A stretch of 64,000 bases of DNA, taken from assembly GCA_900313015.1 (NCBI GenBank), contig OMPR01000009.1, positions 233,495 through 297,494 on the forward strand, read 5' to 3'. Under the pieces are notes generated by a model. The model ran no database searches, was not told the origin of the DNA, and saw only the letters and a program-made list of their open reading frames with translations. Position numbers and translations under genes: made by a program. Origin of the DNA: Rhodobacteraceae bacterium EL53. GTDB lineage: Bacteria > Pseudomonadota > Alphaproteobacteria > Rhodobacterales > Rhodobacteraceae. How positions within the stretch are numbered: position 1 is the first letter of the stretch; every line of letters begins with the position of its first letter. Below, in pieces: positions 38,756-47,838 of the stretch.

Positions 38756-38886
38756 GAGAGGTCAGCCTTTGAACGGGATGTTGCCGCGCCCATACCGCGG
38801 CACGGGAAAAGATACCAGCGAAAATACGCATCTCGAAGGGGTAATAAGGATTCTAGTCCCCCAAACGTTGCGAAATCAGTCGTTGA

Positions 38887-39222
38887 TCAGTGGCCGGCCG
38901 AGGTGGAAAAAAGCTGAATGATCAAAATACCTGCAATGATGAGCCCCAAGCCAGCCAGCGCGGGTAGGTCTAGTTTTTGTCCAAATACAAAAAAACCAAT
39001 GATGGCGATTAGGACGATGCCTAAGCCAGACCAAATGGCATAGACAACGCCGACATTCATCGTTCTGAGCGTCAACGCCAAGAGGTAGAAAGAGGCTCCA
39101 TAGGCGACGACCACCAGAGCAGAAGGCCAAAACCTAGAAAATTGCTGACTGGCCTGCAATGCAGTGGTGCCAATTGTTTCAGCAATTACGGCAAAGAAAA
39201 GAATGATAAGAGCTTTGGGCAT
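38887..39222 (-). CDS. Small multidrug resistance (SMR) family transporter
   Basis: The 111-residue protein from the internal ATG (39220-39222) has the four helices of SMR pumps. The essential glutamate is in helix 1 ('FFAVIAETIGTTALQAS'), and 'YGASFYLLALTLRTMNVGVV' and 'IWSGLGIVLIAIIGFFVFG' are the EmrE-type signatures. Such dimers export cationic drugs or guanidinium in exchange for protons at the inner membrane. The upstream ATG at 39261 would add 13 residues with no family match, so the shorter start is preferred. Confidence 0.9.
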   Translation of the reverse strand: MPKALIILFFAVIAETIGTTALQASQQFSRFWPSALVVVAYGASFYLLALTLRTMNVGVVYAIWSGLGIVLIAIIGFFVFGQKLDLPALAGLGLIIAGILIIQLFSTSAGH

Positions 39223-39434
39223 CACTTTGATCCAACTCGAGCAGAACAGGGCAAGGAACATGATCCCTTGCTAGGTCACTCAGCACATTCACGGCCGGTT
39301 CGGCAAGTAGGAATGGGATATCAGAATACAAAATCCCTTGGAGGTGATGAAAACCAGACTTTGCGGTTTAGGGTTTGTTTTGTAGTTTTAAGTGCGTTTT
39401 TGATTGATAAATGTTTCTATTGTAGAGTTTTGTT

Positions 39435-39566
39435 ATGCCACCTTTTGCAAAAATAGTTGTCTTGCTATCAGCCTTACTTGCCATCGGGGGATGGTTTGCC
39501 GATCAACGAGAGGCGAAACTAGACGTCCCAGATACGTTGCAACACTACAGTTCGGGATCGGGTTGA
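39435..39566 (+). CDS. Possible 43-residue membrane peptide
   Basis: A short frame (MPPFAKIVVLLSALLAIGGW...) has one hydrophobic helix and a polar tail. It lies in the gap between the divergent SMR gene and convergent icd. I see no clear ribosome binding site beyond a weak AGAG, and know no homologue. It may be chance. Confidence 0.25.
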   Translation: MPPFAKIVVLLSALLAIGGWFADQREAKLDVPDTLQHYSSGSG

Positions 39567-39588
39567 ACCTTTAGCGATAAAAGTGTGC

Positions 39589-39617
39589 GCGACCTGTGAA
39601 TTCATATCACAGGTCGC
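39589..39617 (-). terminator. Hairpin at the end of icd, possible terminator
   Basis: GCGACCTGTGA pairs with TCACAGGTCGC around ATTCATA. It lies 7 bases after the icd stop. On the minus strand a short GCGCACACTTTTA follows, so the T-run is weak. Confidence 0.55.
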
Positions 39618-39623
39618 GATTGT

Positions 39624-40838
39624 TCACCCCACCAACGCTTTGTTCAGGTTTTCCTCGACCTTCTCAAGAAAACCCATTGTGGTCAGCCAACTCTGATCAG
39701 GCCCGACAAGCAAAGCCAAGTCTTTGGTCATGTGGCCGCTTTCAACGGTATCAACGATAGTCCGTTCCATCGTTTCGGCAAAACGTTTGAGTTGATCGTT
39801 CCCATCCAGTTTTGCACGGTGCTTCAAGCCGCCAGTCCAAGCAAAAATTGATGCGATCGAATTTGTTGATGTTGCTTCGCCTTTCTGGTGCTGTCGATAG
39901 TGGCGTGTGACGGTCCCGTGGGCCGCCTCGGCTTCGACGATTTTTCCATCGGGTGTCATCAGTTGTGAAGTCATCAAACCAAGTGAGCCAAACCCCTGCG
40001 CAACCGTGTCCGACTGCACGTCGCCATCGTAATTTTTGCAAGCCCAAACAAACCCGCCATTCCATTTCATCGCGCAGGCGACCATGTCGTCGATCAGGCG
40101 GTGTTCATACCAAATGCCTGCAGCTTTAAATTTGTCCTCAAATTCCTTTTCATAGACCTTTTGAAAAAGCTCGAGAAAACGCCCGTCATACTGTTTCAAA
40201 ATTGTATTTTTGGTTGAAAGATAGACGGGCCACCCGAGTTGAAGGCCGTAGTTCAACGACGCACGCGCAAAATCCAGAATTGAGTTGTCGAGGTTATACA
40301 TCGACATGAAAACCCCAGCTGATGGGGCATCAAAGACCTCTTGTTCGATTTCAGTGCCGTCTTCGCCGACAAATTTCATGGTCAGCTTACCGGGGCCAGG
40401 AAACTTCATGTCGGTGGCTTTATACTGATCCCCAAAGGCATGGCGGCCGATTACGATCGGTTTGGTCCAACCGGGAACAAGACGTGGAACATTTTTACAA
40501 ATAATAGGTTGGCGAAACACAACTCCACCGAGAATGTTGCGAATGGTCCCATTGGGCGAACGCCACATCTGCTTCAGACCGAATTCCTCAACGCGTGCTT
40601 CATCCGGTGTGATGGTGGCGCACTTGATGGCAACACCAACTTCCTTGGTTTTTTCAGCGGCATCAATTGTAATCTGATCTTCGGTGCGGTCTCGTTCTTC
40701 TATACCCAGATCAAAATATAGTAGATCCACATCCAAATATGGCAAGATTAGCTTGTCTTTGATGAACTGCCAGATAATCCGGGTCATCTCGTCGCCATTC
40801 ATTTCGACGATCGGGTTTTCAACTTTGATTTTGGACAT
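39624..40838 (-). CDS. icd: Isocitrate dehydrogenase, NADP-dependent
   Basis: The 404-residue enzyme (from [20 protein letters not shown]) oxidises isocitrate to 2-oxoglutarate in the TCA cycle, making NADPH. '[16 protein letters not shown]', '[19 protein letters not shown]', '[20 protein letters not shown]' and '[20 protein letters not shown]' (with the NADP-binding HGT) are hallmarks of the eukaryote-like, dimeric subfamily. The ATG at 40836-40838 is preferred; the longer frame adds 25 residues without family match. Confidence 0.97.
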   Translation of the reverse strand: MSKIKVENPIVEMNGDEMTRIIWQFIKDKLILPYLDVDLLYFDLGIEERDRTEDQITIDAAEKTKEVGVAIKCATITPDEARVEEFGLKQMWRSPNGTIRNILGGVVFRQPIICKNVPRLVPGWTKPIVIGRHAFGDQYKATDMKFPGPGKLTMKFVGEDGTEIEQEVFDAPSAGVFMSMYNLDNSILDFARASLNYGLQLGWPVYLSTKNTILKQYDGRFLELFQKVYEKEFEDKFKAAGIWYEHRLIDDMVACAMKWNGGFVWACKNYDGDVQSDTVAQGFGSLGLMTSQLMTPDGKIVEAEAAHGTVTRHYRQHQKGEATSTNSIASIFAWTGGLKHRAKLDGNDQLKRFAETMERTIVDTVESGHMTKDLALLVGPDQSWLTTMGFLEKVEENLNKALVG

Positions 40839-40972
40839 GGGTTGGTCCTTCGGGCTGTGAGCGTCAGACGACGATCTATTAGCAGAATACGGCTCAACTA
40901 ACAAAGTATGCAATGGTATACAATTGAATAATTACAACTCTTCTGACCTGGAAAATTTGAAATGTTAGCCAG

Positions 40973-42139
40973 TTATTCTGTCAGTGCAGGATGTTCACGA
41001 AAGAAGGATTTCAATTGAGGGCGCAACCAAGCCCAAACATGCGGAGCGCCTCGAATTACCGGTATGCCTACCCGTTGATCGAGTTGGGCCAGAGAGACCT
41101 GATACGTGACCCATGATCCGCCACCATTCACAAGATTGCTGATAGGGACCTGAACGCGATCAATTGCTTTGGCAAACAAGGCATCGGAAGTTTCTGCTGC
41201 CTCGAATTCCTGCCACAATGCGATCAAGGATTGGCCTTCTCTGTCTGGCAACAAGCCAAACAGGCGCTCAGCTGCCTTTTGTTCTTTCACGGCCATAACT
41301 GCGTGATCAACCACACCATGGATGGGGGCATCGCCTGCATCTATTTCAACGATATCGTGGATCAACAGCATCTTGAGAACGCGGTCTAATGTAACCCCAG
41401 ATCCTGCTTGATCTTCCAACACCATAGCATGCAACATGATATGCCAAGAGTGCTCGGCTGAGTTTTCAAACCGTGAATTGTCATTCAATCTGGATGCGCG
41501 TTGGATGCGTTTCAGCTGGTCGGCTTCGTTCAGAAACGCTAGCCGATCCGTCAGGGCGGTTACATCGATAGTGCTCGGATTGCCTAGGAGAGAGGACGCA
41601 AGGACAAAGGCTTCAGGGAATGTGTCTTGCAAATAGGCAGCGCGCCCACTGGCAATGTTATCGCGTACAACGTCAATGTGATCAGCCTGTTGAGGCGTAG
41701 CATAAAGAGCTTGAAACATGGGCTGGCAGCGATCCAACCGCTTGGCGTATCGCGCATCGACGGTTTCATCTGCTTCGAATTCAAGCCAAAGCGCCAGAAA
41801 CGTGTCTGCTTGATCGTTGGGCAAAATATTGAATAACTCAACCGCCGCGGCGCGTTCTGCCTTGGCCACAGCAGCCCAGTCTGTTTCTTCGTGTATGGGG
41901 TGATCGCCGACCACAATTTCTACCAAATCATGCAGGAGCAACATTCGGATTGCCCGATCCACAGATGCCCCTTGCGCGTTCACAGGGCACAGTATCAGCG
42001 CATAAAGAGCTAGGTGCCAACTGTGTTCTGCAGAATTCTCAGGACGTGACTGATCCAACAGGGTGCTTGCCCGTTCCACCGTTTTTAACCTGTCCGCTGT
42101 TTTGAGGAATTCAATTTGGGCGGACAGGCGGTCGGTCAT
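40973..42139 (-). CDS. Tandem HD-domain protein (YfbR-like halves)
   Basis: The 388-residue protein contains two HD hydrolase domains. The first has 'SAEHSWHLALYAL' (His 39) and 'LLLHDLVEIVVGDHP' (HD at 70-71); the second has 'SAEHSWHIMLHAMV' (His 230) and 'LLIHDIVEIDAGDAP' (HD at 261-262). Each half resembles the 5'-deoxynucleotidase-like HD family (YfbR-like). The two halves are clearly duplicated. The protein probably acts on nucleotides, but the substrate is not shown. Its stop is followed by the icd region; its start overlaps the next gene's stop by four bases. Confidence 0.85.
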   Translation of the reverse strand: MTDRLSAQIEFLKTADRLKTVERASTLLDQSRPENSAEHSWHLALYALILCPVNAQGASVDRAIRMLLLHDLVEIVVGDHPIHEETDWAAVAKAERAAAVELFNILPNDQADTFLALWLEFEADETVDARYAKRLDRCQPMFQALYATPQQADHIDVVRDNIASGRAAYLQDTFPEAFVLASSLLGNPSTIDVTALTDRLAFLNEADQLKRIQRASRLNDNSRFENSAEHSWHIMLHAMVLEDQAGSGVTLDRVLKMLLIHDIVEIDAGDAPIHGVVDHAVMAVKEQKAAERLFGLLPDREGQSLIALWQEFEAAETSDALFAKAIDRVQVPISNLVNGGGSWVTYQVSLAQLDQRVGIPVIRGAPHVWAWLRPQLKSFFREHPALTE

Positions 42140-42381
42140 TCGGTGGGATCTTTCTGGGTTAACGAGGCTTTGTATTCCGTCACTTTCTTGACCAGAAAAC
42201 GACGTGCGATACGTTCAGATAAACGAACACGAATTTCTGTTAGAAAGGCTTCTTCTAGCGATTGGGATGACGCAGCCAGCACATTGCCGACCTCGACATA
42301 AAACCGGTCATCTCCGATTTGGTCCATCACCTTAAGGGTGTCCTCGGCCAATTTAGCGGCCAAGGTTTCGATTGTTCCCAT
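42136..42381 (-). CDS. Small conserved helical protein, function unknown
   Basis: An 81-residue helical protein (starts MGTIETLAAKLAEDTLKVMD), charged and without membrane segments. Its stop overlaps the HD gene start by four bases, and its start codon abuts the alpha/beta hydrolase stop, so it belongs to a hydrolase - small protein - HD operon. No family is recognised. Confidence 0.65.
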   Translation of the reverse strand: MGTIETLAAKLAEDTLKVMDQIGDDRFYVEVGNVLAASSQSLEEAFLTEIRVRLSERIARRFLVKKVTEYKASLTQKDPTE

Positions 42382-43034
42382 TAGCGGGTGTTCTCGGTCA
42401 GGCGGCGTTTCACATAATCTGTGGTGCTGTTCATCAGGGTGTCCATGTGAGGATCCTGAAAGAAGTGGTCAGCGCCTTCGACTTCCTGATGAGTGATGGT
42501 GATCCCTTTTTGGTCATGCAGCTTGTTCACCAACGCTGTGGTGTCGGCTGGCGGTGCAACGCGATCTGAGCTGCCATTGATGATCAAACCAGAAGATGGG
42601 CAGGGTGCCAGGAACGAGAAATCGTACATGTTGGCCGGTGGAGAAACAGAAATGAATCCTGTGATCTCTGGGCGGCGCATAAGCAACTGCATGCCAATCC
42701 ATGCTCCAAACGAAAAACCCGCAACCCAGCAATGCTTTGAGTTGTTGTTCATCGATTGCAGGTAATCAAGCGCCGAGGCGGCATCAGAAAGTTCGCCAAC
42801 ACCTTGGTCGTATTCACCTTGGCTCCGTCCGACTCCACGGAAATTGAATCGTAACACGGTGAAGCCCATGTTGTAGAACGCATAGTGGAGATTGTAGACC
42901 ACCTTATTGTTCATGGTCCCGCCGAATTGAGGATGGGGATGTAGAACGATAGCAATCGGTGCGTCTTTTTCCTTTTGTGGGTGGTAGCGGCCTTCAAGGC
43001 GGCCTTCGGGTCCGGGAAAAATCACCTCGGGCAT
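42381..43034 (-). CDS. Alpha/beta hydrolase
   Basis: From the ATG at 43034 the protein is 217 residues with 'IAIVLHPHPQFGGTMNN', 'LRFNFRGVGRSQGEYDQG' and the nucleophile elbow 'AGFSFGAWIGMQ'. The catalytic Asp and His appear in 'INGSSDRVAPP' and 'EGADHFFQDPH'. It matches small cytosolic alpha/beta hydrolases often found next to suf genes in Rhodobacterales. Substrate unknown. It is divergent from iscR with the iron control element between them. Confidence 0.88.
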   Translation of the reverse strand: MPEVIFPGPEGRLEGRYHPQKEKDAPIAIVLHPHPQFGGTMNNKVVYNLHYAFYNMGFTVLRFNFRGVGRSQGEYDQGVGELSDAASALDYLQSMNNNSKHCWVAGFSFGAWIGMQLLMRRPEITGFISVSPPANMYDFSFLAPCPSSGLIINGSSDRVAPPADTTALVNKLHDQKGITITHQEVEGADHFFQDPHMDTLMNSTTDYVKRRLTENTR

Positions 43035-43100
43035 GTTTGCGTTTATCCTGTTTCTTTTTCGGGAGTACCCGAGAATTTCTTGACGAAATCTGTAAGGCAC

Positions 43101-43117
43101 TTTAGAACGGTTCTAAA
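43101..43117. promoter_or_regulatory. Irr-type iron control element (ICE) upstream of iscR-suf
   Basis: TTTAGAACGGTTCTAAA is a perfect 17-base palindrome and fits the ICE consensus TTTAGAA-N3-TTCTAAA bound by Irr in alphaproteobacteria. It lies 99 bases before the iscR start and 66 bases before the hydrolase start. Irr acts under iron limitation, so it would link suf transcription to heme and iron status. Confidence 0.85.
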
Positions 43118-43216
43118 TGCGGCGCACCGACTGGCTACGCTGTAGATGCGGAATACGCATTGGCAGCCAAAAGGTCAATGATTGCGCGTAAATGTCACAG
43201 GTGTAAGGGGCGCCAT

Positions 43217-43675
43217 ATGAAATTGTCCACAAAGGGTCGATACGCCATGGTGGCGCTTGCCGATATTGCCCTGCAACCTGCTGAAGCACTTGTGACTTTG
43301 GGTGAAATCTCTAGCCGGCAAGATATCTCACTGCCGTACCTGGAACAACTGTTCGTCAAGCTGAGGCGTGCAGGTCTGGTTGACTCGGTGCGTGGTCCAG
43401 GTGGTGGCTATCGTCTGTCTCGCCCAACTTCAGAAATTCGCGTTGTCGAGATCTTGGCAGCCGTGGATGAGACCGTTGATGCGATGCACAAAGGGGCAGG
43501 TGCCTCGGGGGGCGCGTCGGGGAGCCGTGCACAATCTCTGACCAACAGGTTGTGGGAGGGGCTAAGTGCAAATGTATATGTCTTTCTCCACCAAACGCGG
43601 TTGTCTGATGTTATCAAGAATGATCTGGCACCATGTCCCGCTGTTCCTACCTTGTTTGCGATCGTCGACGACTGA
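43217..43675 (+). CDS. iscR: Rrf2-family regulator, IscR-like, lacking the cysteine cluster
   Basis: The 152-residue protein starts MKLSTKGRYAMVALADIALQ and has the Rrf2 winged helix with 'VRGPGGGYRLSRP' (wing). E. coli IscR has three Cys and a His binding [2Fe-2S] at 92-107; the matching stretch here ('HKGAGASGGASGSRAQSLTN') has none. The only Cys is at 140. I recall that IscR of Rhodobacter sphaeroides also departs from the classical three-Cys scheme. It heads the suf operon and probably represses it. Confidence 0.88.
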   Translation: MKLSTKGRYAMVALADIALQPAEALVTLGEISSRQDISLPYLEQLFVKLRRAGLVDSVRGPGGGYRLSRPTSEIRVVEILAAVDETVDAMHKGAGASGGASGSRAQSLTNRLWEGLSANVYVFLHQTRLSDVIKNDLAPCPAVPTLFAIVDD

Positions 43676-43736
43676 TGTCTGAGCCACTCTTAACTTTTGA
43701 TATGTGCAGGGGTGCCACTGAAATGGTGTTTCTATA

Positions 43737-44777
43737 ATGCGTGTTTATCTTGACCATAATGCCACGACGCCGCTGTGTTCGGCTGCTCGAGAGGCAATGA
43801 TCAAGGCTATGGATCTGTGCGGCAATCCGTCTTCGGTTCATGCTGAAGGGCGCGCAGCCAAAGCTATCGTCGAAAAGGCACGATCACAGGTGTCCACAGC
43901 TTTTGGCGCGGATGGCGCTGATCTTGTGTTCACCTCGGGTTCAACCGAAGGCGCCGCTTTGGCTATGGCTGGTCGAGACCTAATGGGGTCCGAAATTGAA
44001 CACGATGCGGTCCGGGCCTGGGCTGTGAACGGGCTGCCTGTGAACGAACAGGGACTCGTAACAGTAAGCGATCCTGCACGATCAGTAATGCAACTTGCCA
44101 ATTCAGAAACCGGTGTGATTCAGTCACTGCCACAGGGTATTGCCCTAACGGATGCGACGCAGGCTTTTGGTAAATTGCCGGTGGCGTTTAATTGGTGCGG
44201 CGCGGAAATGGCACTTGTTTCTGCCCACAAGCTTGGCGGCCCAAAAGGCATCGGCGCGCTTGTTATGCGACGGGGCACTGATTTGCCTGCGCAAATCAAA
44301 GGCGGCGGCCAAGAGATGGGACGGCGTTCAGGTACCGAAAACGTGATCGGCATTGCAGGGTTTGGTGCGGCGGCCCAGTCTGCGGCGAAAGATTTAGCCG
44401 ATGGCGTATGGGAACGGGTTGCAGAACTTAGAAATATTCTAGAAAAGGCCCTTGCTACCACAACTGTACAGACTATTTTTGTCGGGAAAGAACAACAGCG
44501 CCTGCCGAACACGTTGTGCTTTGCGACTCCGGGGTGGAAGGGCGGAACACAGGTGATGCAGATGGATCTCGCCGGCTTTGCGATTAGCGCCGGTAGCGCC
44601 TGTTCTAGTGGAAAGGTTCGTGCCAGCGGTGTGTTGCGCGCGATGGGGTATGATGAGGCCACAGCCGAGAGCGCGATCCGCGTGTCACTCGGGCCTTTGA
44701 CAACAGAAACGGATGTGCTGCGCTTTGCGGATGCGTGGCTTGCAAAAGAAAAGAAGCATCGCGCGCGTGCTGCGTGA
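43737..44777 (+). CDS. Cysteine desulfurase, NifS/IscS class
   Basis: A 346-residue PLP enzyme that takes sulfur from cysteine for FeS assembly. 'MRVYLDHNATTPLCSAAREA' is the N-terminal signature, the PLP lysine is in 'SAHKLGGPKGIGAL' near residue 165, and the sulfur-accepting Cys is in 'SAGSACSSGKVRASG' near 288. The loop around that Cys is of the class I (NifS/IscS) type. A second, class II enzyme (sufS) ends the same operon. Located between iscR and sufB. Confidence 0.93.
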   Translation: MRVYLDHNATTPLCSAAREAMIKAMDLCGNPSSVHAEGRAAKAIVEKARSQVSTAFGADGADLVFTSGSTEGAALAMAGRDLMGSEIEHDAVRAWAVNGLPVNEQGLVTVSDPARSVMQLANSETGVIQSLPQGIALTDATQAFGKLPVAFNWCGAEMALVSAHKLGGPKGIGALVMRRGTDLPAQIKGGGQEMGRRSGTENVIGIAGFGAAAQSAAKDLADGVWERVAELRNILEKALATTTVQTIFVGKEQQRLPNTLCFATPGWKGGTQVMQMDLAGFAISAGSACSSGKVRASGVLRAMGYDEATAESAIRVSLGPLTTETDVLRFADAWLAKEKKHRARAA

Positions 44778-44795
44778 TCTGACGGAGGGTTTGTC

Positions 44796-46316
44796 ATGGC
44801 TGCTTTGGACCAGACACAGGTAAAAGATGGTGTTGATCAGGAAACCGTAGAAGCGGTGGCCGAGGTTAGTACATACAAATATGGTTGGGAGACCGATATT
44901 GAGATGGAATATGCCCCCAAAGGGCTGACCACGGATATTGTGAAGCTGATTTCTGAAAAGAATGAAGAGCCCCAGTGGATGCTGGATTGGCGTCTTGAGG
45001 CCTATGAGCGTTGGTTGCAGAAAGAAGAGCCAACTTGGGCAATGGTAGATTATCCCGAAATCGATTTTCAGGATCAATACTACTACGCGCGCCCCAAATC
45101 GATGGAAGTCAAACCCAAATCGTTAGACGAAGTCGATCCTAAGCTTTTGGCAACATACGAAAAGCTTGGCATCCCACTGAAAGAGCAAATGATTTTGGCC
45201 GGCGTCGAAGGTGCTGAGGATATGCCAGCCGAAGGTCGCAAAGTTGCGGTTGACGCGGTTTTTGATTCCGTGTCCGTCGGGACAACCTTCCAAGCTGAGC
45301 TGAAAAAGGCAGGCGTTATTTTCTGCTCCATTTCAGAAGCGATCAAAGAACACCCGGAATTGGTCAAGAAATACCTTGGTACTGTTGTTCCAGTATCCGA
45401 TAACTTCTACGCGACGCTGAATTCGGCCGTATTTTCAGACGGATCGTTTGTATACGTGCCCCCGGGTGTACGTTGCCCAATGGAACTGAGCACATATTTC
45501 CGTATCAACGCGGAAAACACAGGCCAGTTCGAGCGCACTCTGATCATTGCGGATAAAGGTAGCTATGTCAGCTATTTGGAAGGCTGCACTGCTCCGGCAC
45601 GCGATATTGCGCAGCTGCACGCCGCTGTGGTTGAGATCATCATCGAAGAAGATGCAGAAGTAAAATATTCAACAGTTCAGAACTGGTATCCCGGTGATGA
45701 GAACGGCAAAGGCGGCATTTACAACTTTGTGACCAAACGTGCGGATTGCCGTGGTGATCGTGCCAAGATCATGTGGACTCAGGTTGAAACCGGGTCGGCC
45801 GTGACTTGGAAGTATCCATCGTGCATTCTGCGTGGCAACGAGAGCCAAGGTGAGTTCTATTCGATCGCGATTGCGAACAATATGCAGCAAGCTGACACGG
45901 GCACCAAGATGATCCATCTCGGTAAAGACACCAAGAGCCGTATCGTGTCCAAAGGGATCAGCGCAGGGAAAGCGCAGAACACCTATCGCGGGCTTGTTTC
46001 CATGCACCCTAAAGCCAAGAATGGCCGGAATTACACGCAGTGTGACTCGTTGTTGATTGGCGACAAATGCGGGGCTCATACGGTTCCGTACATCGAAGTC
46101 AAAAATAACTCGGCCCGTGTCGAACACGAAGCAACCACGTCCAAAGTGGATGACGATCAGCTGTTCTATTGCCGCTCACGCGGAATGGATGAGGAAGAGG
46201 CCGTTGCCTTGGTCGTAAACGGGTTCTGTAAAGACGTGTTGCAGGCGTTGCCGATGGAATTCGCGATGGAAGCACAGCAGCTGGTTGCGATCTCGCTCGA
46301 AGGGTCGGTTGGATGA
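44796..46316 (+). CDS. sufB: Fe-S cluster assembly protein SufB
   Basis: The 506-residue scaffold subunit of the SufBCD complex. Family motifs: '[15 protein letters not shown]'-like '[15 protein letters not shown]', '[20 protein letters not shown]', '[20 protein letters not shown]' and the C-terminal '[20 protein letters not shown]'. It binds the nascent Fe-S cluster in the cytosol. Intact, with normal length, 18 bases after the desulfurase gene. Confidence 0.97.
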   Translation: MAALDQTQVKDGVDQETVEAVAEVSTYKYGWETDIEMEYAPKGLTTDIVKLISEKNEEPQWMLDWRLEAYERWLQKEEPTWAMVDYPEIDFQDQYYYARPKSMEVKPKSLDEVDPKLLATYEKLGIPLKEQMILAGVEGAEDMPAEGRKVAVDAVFDSVSVGTTFQAELKKAGVIFCSISEAIKEHPELVKKYLGTVVPVSDNFYATLNSAVFSDGSFVYVPPGVRCPMELSTYFRINAENTGQFERTLIIADKGSYVSYLEGCTAPARDIAQLHAAVVEIIIEEDAEVKYSTVQNWYPGDENGKGGIYNFVTKRADCRGDRAKIMWTQVETGSAVTWKYPSCILRGNESQGEFYSIAIANNMQQADTGTKMIHLGKDTKSRIVSKGISAGKAQNTYRGLVSMHPKAKNGRNYTQCDSLLIGDKCGAHTVPYIEVKNNSARVEHEATTSKVDDDQLFYCRSRGMDEEEAVALVVNGFCKDVLQALPMEFAMEAQQLVAISLEGSVG

Positions 46317-46368
46317 TCCTCTGCGGGCTGCGTTTTCAGGAGCCGGTGAGACCGGTCAAGGGGGTCCT

Positions 46369-46974
46369 GTGACTGCCCTTTCTGAAACCATGACCCGCCC
46401 AAAATTGACAATGCCGCCGGCTGAATCGGCGGCATTGCAAATGGCCTATGAAGAATCAGATGTGATCCTTGAATATGGATCTGGTGGATCCACGGTACTG
46501 GCCTCGGAACTAGCAGGAAAACACGTCACCTCGGTCGAAAGTGACCGAGACTGGGCCAACATGATGAAACAATGGTTTAAGGCGAACCCACCGGCGCAAG
46601 GCACCGAAATTGACATTTCTTGGGTCGATATTGGACCCACACGCGATTGGGGCCACCCTGAGACCGACGATTATTGGCGGACCTATCCTAATTACCCTTT
46701 GGGCGTTTGGGAACGTGATGGCTTTCGTCACCCTGATGTTGTTCTGGTCGATGGCCGCTTTCGGACTGGCTGCGCACTGGCAACTGCTTTCAATATCACT
46801 CGTCCCGTCACATTGCTGTTCGATGATTATGCAGCTCGCAAATGGATGCACCGCGTCGAGGAGTTTCTAGGCACACCTACCATCATTGGACGCCTCGGCG
46901 TTTTTGATGTTGAACCCACAATTATCCCGGCCAATCGCCTGACCAAGGTGATCCGGCAAATGACGCAACCGTAG
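46369..46974 (+). CDS. SAM-dependent methyltransferase-like protein inside the suf operon
   Basis: The frame gives 201 residues from the GTG at 46369, which has AAGGGGG about ten bases upstream; ATG at 46390 is the alternative. 'ILEYGSGGSTVLASELAGKH' is a SAM-binding-like loop and 'VTSVESDRDWANMMKQW' an acidic strand. 'PDVVLVDGRFRTGCALATAF' is a third motif. Similar short proteins act on glycans or small molecules, but the substrate is unknown. It separates sufB from sufC and is not a Suf component I know. Confidence 0.7.
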   Translation: MTALSETMTRPKLTMPPAESAALQMAYEESDVILEYGSGGSTVLASELAGKHVTSVESDRDWANMMKQWFKANPPAQGTEIDISWVDIGPTRDWGHPETDDYWRTYPNYPLGVWERDGFRHPDVVLVDGRFRTGCALATAFNITRPVTLLFDDYAARKWMHRVEEFLGTPTIIGRLGVFDVEPTIIPANRLTKVIRQMTQP

Positions 46975-46979
46975 GTGCG

Positions 46980-47804
46980 ATGAGTATGGGTGAGACAGTT
47001 CAAAATGCAGGACCGTTGCGGTTGTACTGGTGGCGAGGCGAACCGAATTTCGGCGACGTGCTGTCCTCGGTGATCGTTGCGCATGTGTCTGATCGAAAGA
47101 TTGCACACGGGGGCCCTTTGGATTGTGATATGCTTGGCATTGGATCGTTAATTCAAGTCATGCGCAGAAATCACACCGAAGCTAGGGCAGGCGGTTTTAA
47201 ACCTTGGATCTGGGGGGCAGGGTTGTTGCACCCCGTGCCACGTGATTTCTTGAAACATGTTCGCGTTGCGCTTGTACGTGGGCCAATCACAGCCGCGCTG
47301 CTTGGGCTGCGTCGAACTGAGTTCGGTGATCCAGGGCTATTGGCATCAAAGGTTTTACGTGAGCGCACAGGTAGGAACGATCGTGTCGCACTGGTGCCCC
47401 ATCATAGCCAAATGGACGATCCTGAGATTGCACGCCTCGCGCAGGATGAACCAGCGTTGCAAGTTATTGATGTGGCACAAAGTCCAAAAACGGTTTGTCG
47501 TCAAATTGCGCAGTGCCGGCATGTGATTTCGGCTAGCCTGCATGGTCTGATCGTTGCGGATTCTTACGGTGTTCCAAATACTTGGCTAAGCCCTGGCAAG
47601 CAATCGCATCTGAAATATCACGATTATGCAGCTTCAATTGGTCGTCCGATGATCAATCCGATTCAACTGACCGACATACCAGAATTGCTGCAGTCACTGA
47701 AAGACAATGATGGTCTTATCTATCGTGACGGGGTTGCCCGTGCGTGTGACGACCTGATCAACACCTTCCCGGCGTCTTTAGGGACGTCAGTAAATACCGC
47801 CTAA
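46980..47804 (+). CDS. Polysaccharide pyruvyl transferase family protein
   Basis: The 274-residue protein has 'LRLYWWRGEPNFGDVLSSVI' at the N-terminus, 'LVRGPITAALLGL', 'FGDPGLLASKVL' and 'CRHVISASLHGLIVADSYGV', the pattern of the CsaB-like pyruvyl transferase family. Such enzymes add pyruvate ketals to surface sugars using PEP. It begins six bases after the methyltransferase-like gene and precedes sufC. Its presence inside a suf operon is unusual; it may have come in with the methyltransferase as a pair. Confidence 0.85.
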   Translation: MSMGETVQNAGPLRLYWWRGEPNFGDVLSSVIVAHVSDRKIAHGGPLDCDMLGIGSLIQVMRRNHTEARAGGFKPWIWGAGLLHPVPRDFLKHVRVALVRGPITAALLGLRRTEFGDPGLLASKVLRERTGRNDRVALVPHHSQMDDPEIARLAQDEPALQVIDVAQSPKTVCRQIAQCRHVISASLHGLIVADSYGVPNTWLSPGKQSHLKYHDYAASIGRPMINPIQLTDIPELLQSLKDNDGLIYRDGVARACDDLINTFPASLGTSVNTA

Positions 47805-47838
47805 CCTAGGTTATGGCTTGAAAAGAAACGAGGAAAAA

